Positions 46,401 through 58,400 of a stretch of 64,000 bases of DNA are shown piece by piece; position 1 is the stretch's first letter, and every line of letters begins with the position of its first letter. The notes below the pieces were generated by a model. That model did not search any database. It saw only the letters and a list, made by a program, of their open reading frames with translations, and was not told the origin of the DNA. Made by a program: the position numbers and the translations under genes. Source of the DNA: Caenorhabditis remanei. Its lineage: Eukaryota; Nematoda; Chromadorea; Rhabditida; Rhabditidae. Location: the NCBI RefSeq assembly GCF_010183535.1, contig NC_071328.1:1364001-1428000 (forward strand), given 5' to 3'.

Positions 46401-49400
46401 TTGACTAAAAATTCAAACTTTGGAGTTGCAACTTGTCCACGCGGACTACACGAAGCCCTCAAACTAAAATCAGTGCGGCGGATCCGTTTTGACCCGTTTT
46501 TTTTAAGCTAAAAACATTCGGTGCAGTGGAGCGCACTTCAGCAAAACTCACTCATTCTCAATATGCACATTTATTTCCAATATATGCCTATTCTCCAATC
46601 GCATATCTCTCTCATTCTCCATCGTTGTCGTCACGGTGGTCTCTCCGTCCTCTTCGGGCGTCGGTGAGCCCACTTCTGCTCCGCCTGCTCCACTCGTTCC
46701 CTCACTCGTCACATCTTCAGGATTCTGAAGCTTCGTCGTAGACGATAACGACGACGTCAGTGTCTGATTCGGAATCTGGTGATCCGTCGACGTCGTCGAT
46801 GATGTCACACTTTTCTGGTGCTCCGCGAGCTCTGCAGGTGTCGCTGATTTTCCAATCGATGCCTGATTCGATGATAGTCCTCCGGATACCGCTGCTCCGC
46901 TCCCGTTCACATTGACTCCAGAAGACGGATTCAGAAGTGACGCCGCCGTCGTCGTCGACGTCTCCGCAGTGATCGTCGTGTTGGCTGATGGATGTGTCGA
47001 TGATGGTGCCGATGATAGTAGATCACTTGTTATCAGTGTCGTCGGATTCGTCTGAAAACTCTGGGAAGACTTTTGCTAAAATACTTTATTGCTATACATA
47101 CATTCGAATAAGCCCGCAGTGTTGTCGATGGCTGGTGCGCGAGTGGCGCGAACGCTGTCAGCGGGTAGATTCCGTTGCGGACGTCGTCGAGGAATTTCTC
47201 GAGATCCACTTGAAACGCGGCCACTTGACAATAGGCCATCTCGCGGAGTTTCGATGTGGCGGCGATCTGAAAATTGTTGGAATTCGTCTATAAACACGTC
47301 AACGTCACGCCGCAGTAACCTAAAAACGCGCCTACGGCACCCCAGTCTTTGAAATTTCGAATATTTGGGAATGTCGAGGAAGCGTCAACGACACGCCGGA
47401 CTCTCAAAAACCTCAAAATACGCCTGAAACGCGCCATCGACACGCCAGTAACCTAAAAACGCGCCTACGGCACCCCAGCCTTTGAAATTTCGAATATTTG
47501 GGAATGTCGAGAAGCGTCAACGTCACGCCAGACTCTCAAAAACCTCTAAATACGCCTGAAATGCGCCATCGACACGCCAGACTCCCACAAAAAAGTTTGG
47601 CCATGTTCGTCACACATTTTCATGGTTTTTCAGACTGAAAATTCGTTTTTTTTTTTGGGATTTTTTGCAATTTCTCTATTTTCTTCTCTGCTCCTCCTTC
47701 TCCTCTACTCTTCTAAACCCAAATACCACATAGAGTGAGTGACAGAGAGTGACCCCCCTGTGGGTCAATCAGTCCGCGCATTTCCGCCCCGTCCATCGTC
47801 GTCGGGGGGTCAAATATTGACTCACTTTTTCTCAATAGAGTTGAGAGAGTTAAGTCTCTAATGATAGAAGAAGAAGAAGAAGAAGAAGGGAAAGAACAAC
47901 AAAAGAAACTATTTCTCGCTAAATACGTCCATTTACGGGTGGGGGAAAACTCGGAGAACGGGGGGCACTAAAATCCAAATTCCGCTAAAAATCTCGTTCC
48001 TGCCATTAGAATCGGCTCAAAACTCGATGGAGGGAAACGAGTTATGGCGTATTTTTTGGTTTCTGGAGTAATTTGACAGGTTTTTTTTCCAACAAGCTTA
48101 GAACGGATTCTGAGTCATATTTTGCTAATTTGTTACTAAAAATCAATTTTTTCGTGTCAACGCTGGCGAGATTTTCGACGCCTCGACCTACCTGCTCATT
48201 ATCCTTTATCCTGAACGCGCTCTCCGGCACATCTTCATATTTTTTCGAGTCGACTAACGTGTGGGCGGATAGAAGTTTCAGCGAGTGGACCTGCAAGACA
48301 ACGGGATGACAAATGGAACTTTTTGTTGATAAAAAAAGCCTAAAAATGACTGAAAATTAGCGATTTTTATCTCGAAATAAGTAAAAAGGACAGACAACTA
48401 AAAGTTTACACATTTCGGGGCTGAAATTTTCCAATTCTAAGTCACTTTCAGCCAAAAATCTTTATTTTTAAGCCTTCTTTTCCAGCAGAAAATACGCTGA
48501 TTTCAGACATTTTCAGATAAATTTTTGGATTGACTCACTGGGATCTCAAGCCTGTTTTCTGACACAAAAAATCACATTTCTGATTAATTTCCGAATAAAA
48601 ACATGCTAAAAATGGTGTATGTATTTTGTCTTACTGATCTCAAAATTTCAGCCATTTTCAGCATGAAAAGCAACCTAAAAATGCCAGGTTTCTTCTTTTC
48701 GGTTCGGCTAAGAATCTCGATTTTTGAGAGGAATTTCCCGCCGTTTTGAGTCCAAATTAAAGGTCAAAAACCTGCTAAAAACGTCGTTTTCAGCAAAATT
48801 TTCAGACATTTTCGGTGAAATTTTGCCATTTTTAGTCAAAATCAGGGGCTCCAAACATTCAAAAAATGCCAAATTTTCAGCCATAAATTGTGCACCTCAA
48901 AAAGAATCTGATGGAATAAAAGCTCCCGAGCAGACGGTCTATCGGCCGGATCCTTCCTCAAACATTGTCGTATAAAGTCCTGTTGCATTGGATCTTCCAA
49001 CGATCGGACCGCCTTTTCGATGACGTCTTCCGTGACGGGTCCCTCGGAACTTCCGTTTTGACATCCCGATAGTCCTCCGATCACCGCAATTTCCAGTGAA
49101 CAGATCCCAAACGAGTAGATGTCGGCGGCCGATGTGAGCTCCGTGTTGTCTAAAACTTGGTGGGGGGATTAGAGGATTACTGTAACAGGGGAAATGTTTC
49201 ATATTACAGCGAAACCTAGTGAAGCGCGTTTGCTCACTGAGTCGCCGCTCAGCCAAATCGTGTGCTTATAACGTGGACAAACGATACGGAGTTAAATTTC
49301 TCGAATTCATAAAAAATAGAAAAAATATCAAAATTCATCACACAAAAACAATGTTTGGATACATTTTTTTGAATTTCGCGCTAATTTTACGCAATTTTTT

Positions 49401-52400
49401 TGGAGCGCAGTTGCTTCGTATGGACTTTCTATGACCCTATGATGATTTAAATGCAGATTTTCATCTTTTCGCTAAAAATGCTGAGTTTTTTAACCTTTTT
49501 ATTCATTTTTTGCTCAAAATTCTAATTTTTTGGCTCAAAATTTTCATTTTTTGCCTCAAAATGCTAATTTTTTAGCTCAAAATTCTCATTTTTGGCTCAG
49601 AATTCTTAATTTTCAGCAAAAAAAACCGTTACTTTCATATTCCGGTGCGATGTAGTGCATATATCTCATATTCTCTCGACATGTCTTCACGTGATGATTG
49701 ATCGCGTCGGGTGCCACTGAAAAAAAATGGAATTTTCAAAAAATTGGGAAAATTTTTGAAAGCTGAAAGGAGGCGGGACTTGATCAGAAATTTGAAAATT
49801 TTCGCGCATTTTTCGACCGAAATTTCAAATTTCCAAGCAATTTTTGTATTAGCACGGCACGCTTCATACAATCGCGCTCTACCGTAACCGAAGAAAATTG
49901 TGTGCGAAATTGAGAGACTCAGAGAAAAAGAGACATTTTTCAAGGGGGATTTCGGCGGAGCGCAGTTGTGTGAACTGTGCCGAGCTAATCGGCGTGTGTG
50001 CGATGGAGCGCGATTACAACACTGATAGATAGATTGTATATATATATATATATAGAAGCAGTTAGTGGAAAAATGAGGGATGGAAAATCACACGATATTA
50101 CAGACAAGACACAAAATACACTAGAAATCGGTGAAAATGGAGCAAAATCTGGTTAAAAATTTGCATATTCTCGTTATTTTCAGCTTTTTTCAGCTATTCT
50201 AGGACCGTTTCTATGTACCCAGCTCTTTCGGTTTCGGAAACGTTTTCTTTTTTCCAAAATTAAATCCAGGAAAAAAGTGGAAATTTTTCCTGCTGAAAAA
50301 GCTTCCGAAAGAAGTCGGAAATTCTCAATTCCGCACATCTCTGGAGACAATGTGTATGGGGATGAACTTTTCCATCGGAGATCTGTCTAGACCACCACAC
50401 AACTCTGCACTGAATATAAGTATGAGTGGTCGAACTTTCCATGATGCGCCAGTTCTAGACCCATCACGCTCTTTTTCAGATTTTCAGCACTCTTCTTGTA
50501 GATCTTCCCTGTTGCCCCATGGTAAATCACTCAAATCCATCTGGATCATAATAGAGGACCACTTCGGTCTTTCCCATCGCCTAACTTTATTCCCTTGAAC
50601 TCTGTTTCTAGGCCATCTTCTCCATCTCTTGCACTATTTCTGCACTTTTCCAGCAGCAGTAGCATCATAAAACCCAAATTCCTTTGCACTTTCTATCTCT
50701 TTCTCTTTTCTCTAAATGAAAGATTGCCCTTTGCTCTGCTCTGCTCGCACCAGGTACCCATTGGAACGGCAACAAATTGCTCTCGTTGAAATCAACAAAC
50801 ACACCGCCTGCGTTTCCTTTCTGCGTCTCCCCAAGACTCGGAAATAATCTAAGAGATCCGCGAAAACTCGCCGTTTATCTAATCAGCAAACAAATTCGTA
50901 CCATATCACCGGGCGGTATAGGCCATTGGCATACACACCGCACACACACGCAAATAGGTGAAATCTGTGCTAATCGGAGGAGAACTTTTCGAAAAAGTAC
51001 GGAATTTTTGTAGAGAGCGAGGGGGTCAAATGGTCAGGGGGGATGTGATAAGGAACTAAAAATCTCTCCCAACCGCTAGACTCTATCGGGGGATCGAGGA
51101 GAAGAGCTGATGACGTGGAGATTCTAGAAATTTGGAATCTGAATTCGTCAAGCTGCTCACTGTCGTCGAGAAGACACAATATACACTAGAAATGTTTCAA
51201 AATTTGCACATTTCCGTCATTTTCAGCCATTTTCAGCCATTTTCACAGTCCCAACAGCTTCTAGCGCGGTGCAGAATGATCTTTAGTGAGAAAAATCCCG
51301 TATGTACTATGAATCGCTGGAAATCGTAATTTCTTTGATCGGGTTACTGTAGATGCATCACATCTTACGACAAAGAGCACACATTTTCGAAAACCCTCAA
51401 AAACCTGCTGAAAGTCTCAATTTTTATGAAAAAGTCAGCTCCGAACGACAAAAAGTTTGGAAAGTCGTGAAATTTCATCTCGGGATACTGTAGATGAAAT
51501 CCGGTGTCGGCTACAGTAAGATTTACGCCCGTAAATCGACAAACGACATCACAGGAATCGACTTGCTTCCTTATGGACGACAACACGGCGCCTAACTTCA
51601 GCATTGCTGGTAATTCTAGGTCATTTCTCGGGGGGAAAATTAGACCGGTTCCGAAGTGCAAGCGCCCCGTAAAAACTTCGTCCACATTTGACTGAAAGTC
51701 CGTTCAGGTGTTCTTCAATCGATACGACAAGAAATCGCAGTACTCGGAAATTCAGAAATTTAAAAAAAAAATTCAATTTCACAGAATCGACAAAAAAAAC
51801 ACGTAAAGTACGGTACTTTTTGTCGATTTACGGTCGTAAACCCACATCATCGGACTGAATATTATGAGCTGAACGAGTTCTATGGCTCTGATATAATACG
51901 AGCCGGTTCCGGGGCCATTTCATCGGCGGCGGGATGCCACAGAGTGCCAAGCTTGCAAAAGCCGGTTCCTGTGATTTTATTGGTTAGGAAACCTACTGCT
52001 AGTAACTGAAATTAGAAAAAATAACTAGCTACTATAAACAATAAAAAACCCAAAAAACATAGAGAAGCGTGCACACAGACATAGACGGATAGAATGGGGG
52101 AAGTTGTTCCCGAAGCAAACGCGCTCCATTGAGAATGTGTCAATGGAGCGCAGGGACTGTCGACGGAAAGCTAGACAGGGGACGGCACCACTAATTGATA
52201 TATAGAAGTACACACCACACAACGGTTATTTGCCCAAATGGGGAAAGAAATATAATTGAAAAAGAGGGGGAGGGGTAATAATGGATATATTCACCCACCA
52301 AGAAGGTTTTGTCCACTGACGTCTTTACACATCGATATACCTGAACGAAGGGAGGGAAAACAATGTGTAATTGGGAAGAAAAAATGGAAAAAAATCCCTA

Positions 52401-55400
52401 TTGGACTGAATTCATAAATTTTTATTATTCCAGATTCCGATACATCTGAAAATTCTAAGAAACTTTCATTATTGACGCATTTATGCTTAAAATTGTTCGT
52501 TCTTCTGACTCAAAATGAGCCTAGGTGGAAGAGTTTTCCCGCGCGATCGTGTAGTCCGCGGTCATGTAGTTCGAAAATCTGGGGCGCCTTCGAAGCGTTT
52601 TTGAGCAAAAAATGTGGAAAAATTAGAAAATCTGGTGCGCCTTCGACGCGTTTTTGAGCAAAAAATGTGGAAAAATTCGAAGATCTGGGGCGCCTCAGAC
52701 GCGTTTTTGAGCATAAAAATGTGGAAAAATTCGAAGGTCTGGGGCGCCTCGGACGCGTTTTTGAGCATAAAAATGTGGAAAAATTCGAAGATCTGGGGCG
52801 CCTCGGACGCGTTTTTGAGCATAAAAATGTCAAAAATTCGAAGATCTGGAGCGCCTCGGACGCGTTTCTGAGCATAAAAATGTGAAAAATTCGAAAATCT
52901 GGGGCGCCTCGGACGCGTTTTTGAGCATAAAAATGTGGAAAAATTAGAAAATCTGGTGCGCCTTCGACGCGTTTTTGAGCAAAAAATGTGGAAAAATTCG
53001 AAGATCTGGGGCGCCTCAGACGCGTTTTTGAGCATAAAAATGTGGAAAAATTCGAAGGTCTGGGGCGCCTCGGACGCGTTTTTGAGCATAAAAATGTGGA
53101 AAAATTAGAAAATCTGGTGCGCCTTCGACGCGTTTTTGAGCAAAAAATGTGGAAAAATTCGAAAATCTGGGGCGCCTCGGACGCGTTTTTGAGCATAAAA
53201 ATGTGGAAAAATTAGAAAATCTGGGGCGCCTCGGACGCGTTTTTGAGCATAAAAATGTGGAAAAATTAGAAAATCTGGTGCGCCTTCGACGCGTTTTTGA
53301 GCAAAAAATGTGGAAAAATTCGAAAATCTGGGGCGCCTTCGACGCGTTTTTGTGCCTAAAATGTGAAAAATTCGAAAATCTGGGGCGCCTCGGACGCGTT
53401 TTTGAGCATAAAAATGTCAAAAATTAGAAAATCTGGTGCGCCTCGTACGCGTTTTTGAGCATAAAGGTGAAAAATTTACTCAATTCCTTCTTTTTTCACT
53501 TTTTCCAACATTTAAATCGCAAAAAAATAGAAAAACCAGGAAAATTTGCTGGAAAAAGTGAGAAAAACAAGTAATTGACTAAAAATCTTGTCCGAGAGGA
53601 CTACACGGAAAAACTCTTCCACCTAGGCTCATTTTGAGTCAGTTAGAACGAGCGATTTTAAGCATAAATGTGTCAATAATAAAGGTTTCTGAAAATGTCC
53701 AAAAGTATCGGTATCTGAAATATGACTTCAGTCCTCCATTAAGATATAAAAACCGTTTTCAAAAGATAATAAGAAAAAACGTGGAAATGTTAAGACATAT
53801 AACAAGAGGGGGGCGGTGGGGTGGGGGAGATTCCTAGAAAATTCAAAAATTTTCAAAATTTAAATCAAAAATAATTAAATAAACCGTTAATTAACCTAAT
53901 TAACCAGGGCATGCTGCAAGTAGGAATGTCATACATACAGTAAGATTCTAGAATGTTCTCAAATGATCAAAAAATTTAGAATCTAAAGTTTAAGACGCAC
54001 TCTCTGACTCGTTCGAGCATCGATCAACAGACCATGTTCACCCGAAAAAAGTCGACCATCTCCGATTTGCCAATCCTTTTGATCAAAGATAGTACCAAGT
54101 GTTCTTAGCAAATTGGGGTACTTTTTGGCCAGGTCCGTCCCCTGGGTACCTAGAAAAATCAAAAATCGATATTTTTCGAAAATTTTTCCTGAAGGAGTTA
54201 GGAATGAAATCTCAACGGGAAATTAATGTAGACACTATTTGAAGCATTTTTTGTGTTCAGAACAAAATTCCAGCTCAACACCTTCATAGTGAAAATCTTG
54301 AAAATTTATGAAATTTTTGGGTTTTTTTCATAAAATCGTTTTTATCTCGGCAGGGACACGAGAAGACGGGCTTTTTTATTTTAAATTCGGAATCTACACA
54401 AAATTTGGTATTGGAAACATGCTGTCCCTACTCGTATCTCTAGACCCAAAGAAAGATTTTTTGGGAAGAATGAGAAAAACTGCGATTTTAACTTTCAAGT
54501 CCTTCCAGTAAATTTATTTTGATGTTTCAAAATAAAGGTTTTTTGAAGTTTTTCATTCAATCATGCCATTTTTATTCAGTTCCGGTACAATTTTCGATCA
54601 TACCACAAAAATTTTTTTCGAAAAAATTGAATTTTTTGATTTCTGAAAATTTTCTCCCGAATTGAATCATTCCGACTGAAATGTTAAGGATAGCATTATA
54701 AAATCAGGAGAATATAACTGGAATATTCTTTAGGTTCATAAAAAACTTGATTCCCACTGTCGGGTCACCTGCTACTTACGTGTTCATTGTGAAATTCAGC
54801 GAAATTGTCAACTTGGGAAGTTGGTGCAACGGTACTTTATACTTGCAACGTTATTTGACAGAGGACTATGTTGAATATGACAGGAATAGTGAGAAAACGG
54901 CAAAAATTGATAGATTCTGCAAGATTTACGAAAAAAAACTTGAATAGTTTTTTCCTGATATCCATAAAAAGGTCAGACCATTGAACATTTATGAGTCCTA
55001 ATTTTTTTAAGCTTTTTTCGTAAATCTTGCAGAATCTATCAATTTTTGCCGTTTTCTCACTATTCCTGTCATATTCACCGCAATTCCCTGTCAAATAACG
55101 TTGCAAGTATGAAGTACCGTTGCACCAACTTCCCAAGTTGACAATTTCGCTGAATTTCACAATGAACACGTAAGTAGCAGGTGACCCGACAGTGGGAATC
55201 AAGTTTTTTATGAACCTAAAGAATATTCCAGTTATATTCTCCTGATTTTATAATGCTATCCTTAACATTTCAGTCGGAATGATTCAATTCGGGAGAAAAT
55301 TTTCAGAAATCAAAAAATTCAATTTTTTCGAAAAAAATTTTGTGGTATGATCGAAAATTGTACCGGAACTGAATAAAAATGGCATGATTGAATGAAAAAC

Positions 55401-58400
55401 TTCAAAAAACCTTTATTTTGAAACATCAAAATAAATTTACTGGAAGGACTTGAAAGTTAAAATCGCAGTTTTTCTCATTCTTCCCAAAAAATCTTTCTTT
55501 GGGTCTAGAGATACGAGTAGGGACAGCATGTTTCCAATACCAAATTTTGTGTAGATTCCGAATTTAAAATAAAAAAGCCCGTCTTCTCGTGTCCCTGCCG
55601 AGATAAAAACGATTTCATGAAAAAAACCCAAAAATTTCATAAATTTTCAAAATTTTCACTATGAAGGTGTTGAGCTGGAATTTTGTTCTGAACACAAAAA
55701 ATGCTTCAAATAGTGTCTACATTAATTTCCCGTTGAGATTTCATTCCTAACTCCTTCAGGAAAAATTTTCGAAAAATATCGATTTTTTGATTTTTCTAGG
55801 TACCCAGGTGACGGACCTGGCCAAAAAGTACCCCAATTTGCTAAGAACACTTGGTACTATCTTTGATCAAAAGGATTGGCAAATCGGAGATGGTCGACTT
55901 TTTTCGGGTGAACATGGGTGATCGAACGAGTCAGAGAGTGCGTCTTAATTAGTTCAATTAAATTAAAAAATTAAACTCACCACATCCAATTTTAATGAGT
56001 CCATTCTGTTGAATGAATACCGTATTACACGTGAGATTCCCATGAATTATTGGAGGATCCGACGAGTGGAGATAGTTGAGGGCAGACAGTATTTGGGTTG
56101 TCCACTTCTTCCACGCCTGTAATGACTGACGGACACAGTGTGGGGCATTATTTGGAAAATTTTAAGATTTTAGAAAAATGTGTAGAAAATTATAGAAATT
56201 ATCATGGATGATATTCCGAAAAAATCTCAAAAAACGAGACTTTTCAGTCGGAAAAATGCAAAAAGTCATAATTGTCATACTTGCAACGGGCCGGGTCACA
56301 GTACAAAAATTTGAAAATTTGAATTTTTTTGAAAATATTTTTGATTTTTTCGCAAAAAAGTCGAATTTTCGACTATGTTTTTACATATCGATAGAACTCA
56401 AGTGTACATAGGATTTTTGACTATTTTTGATGAAAATTTCAAAAAATTTCGAAAAATTTTGTGAAAAAATTGTGCTCATTTTTTGACTCCGGGCCGACTT
56501 TCTCTACCGGCCGGGCCGAGCCGAGCCGGGCCGATATTTTGCAAGTATGATAATTGTCAAGGCCCGGCTTCAAAAAATGACCCTTTTGTTCCAATTTTTT
56601 TTCGAAAATGCCATCATTTTTTGACGAATTGTTTCTAATTCTGAATGATAGTCGAAAATTTGACTAAAATTTGACATTTTCAAGATTGGTGGCCTAGCAT
56701 CGTCAATTTTTGGACAACTAGGCTACTTGATGCAAAAAGTTATATAATTTTTAGTTTCAAAAACGTTCCCACTCTGCCAATGAGCCGAAAATCACAGATT
56801 CTCCATTGGGAAATACTCCAAAAACCCTGAGAAAAACCAACAACAAAAAAAACACATACGTTCCGTCCGAAAAATGCTCAATAGTGTTATCATGGTCGAA
56901 CTTTTGTCTGTTTGGGTTTCTAGCCCAGCGTTCTCAAAACGGAAAGTTCTCTGAGGTCAGAACTTTCCACTCTGAGACCGTTGGCCTAGAAACCCAAACA
57001 GACAAAAGTTCGGCCATGATAACACTTTTGATAATTTTTCCGACTGAAAATTAGAGGTTTTGGCACAAAATGTATTGTTTGTTTTTGGATTCTTCAGTGG
57101 ATAACCTCAATTTTCACACTTTTTTCCAATGAAAATAATGAAAAATCGGTCTCGACTTTACCACATTTACCGCTCAAAAAACGCCAAAAATCCTAAACTT
57201 TTAGTCCGAAAAATGGTTAAAACGTGGTGTTTCTAGGCCAGCGGTCTTCTCTCAAGACCGCTGGCCTAGAAACCCAAACAGAAAAAGTTGGACGATAAAA
57301 CCACGGTTTCAGCATTTTTAGGGCTGAAAATTCGTGTTTTTGGAGTATTTTTCAATGAAATATCAGCCGAATCGATTCCAATTCTTACCTTAATACTCAA
57401 CGGCGAGCCGGCTTTTCGTGTTCGTTGGAGGAACGCCGACATCGAGCCGGACGACATGTATTCTGTGATGAATATTATCTGAAAATTGAGGAATTTTAAA
57501 TCAATTTTCGCGGAAAAAGACCACCCAACTCACCCTGGGCTTTTCCGACTTCGAGTCGGTCCAATATTTGTGAAATTTGACTAAATTCGTGTGCACTAAC
57601 TGCGTCAGATTGTCGAACACCGCGTTGATTTTCTCCTCTTGAGCGCGAAAATTTTTTCGCTCCGAGAATTGCACTTCGTTCCACACCACTTCATTACCTG
57701 TAAATAGCGAATAGGTAATTAGCCTCCTAATTAAGTCAATTAGTGGTGTCGTTTGGGGAAAAAGTCAAATAAACATAAAAATCGGTGTGGAAAAACACTA
57801 AATTTGACGGTTTCGGGCCGGATTTTCCAAGTTTTTCAGCCGTTTTCTAAAAGTTTCGATTTAGGGAAATTTTGCAGTGAAAAATTGTGAAATTTACTAG
57901 AAATCAGTCGAAATATCGTAAATTAAAAAAAAAAAACTGAATTTTTTTTGATTAAATACTCAAAACTACCAATTTTCATTCCAAAAAGCGCTCAAAACTG
58001 GTCAGTGTGATTATGGCCGAGCTTTTAGTTGTTGGGATTTCTAGGCCATTTGAGATAGATGGCCTAGAAACCCCCAACAGAAAAAGTTCGGCCATGATCC
58101 TCTCAATAACCATTTTGAGCATTTTTCGCATCGAAAACTCGCGTTTTCAGTGATTTTCAAGCGCAAACATCATTCTCATATACTGGAAAACAGCGGAAAG
58201 TCAAAAATGAAACTTTAAAACATCAAAAATCGGTGGAAAATCGTTCAATTTGACGATTTTGGATCGAATTTTCAACTTTTTCAAGCGTTTTTTGTAGATT
58301 TTCAGACCGAAATACTTGAAATTTTCAAAGAATTCCTATTTTTCCATATAAAATTCGGGAAGTTGACTTTTTCGAGAAAGCATTAAAAAAATCTCAAAAA

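Noticed and set aside
52510..53196. Long open frames (up to 228 codons) across the 54-bp repeat array
   Set aside because: The unit length is divisible by three, so frames without a stop stay open automatically. Several frames on both strands are open, and the predicted protein is a simple repeat with no known domain.
52570..53465. CRISPR-like array of regularly spaced repeats
   Set aside because: The units are contiguous without variable spacers, and the genome is a nematode.
54308..55640. Mirrored 66-121 codon frames in the palindrome arms (other than the terminal exon)
   Set aside because: They are the same sequence read twice, AT-driven, without domain or splice context. Only the 53983-54149 stretch has splice and composition support.
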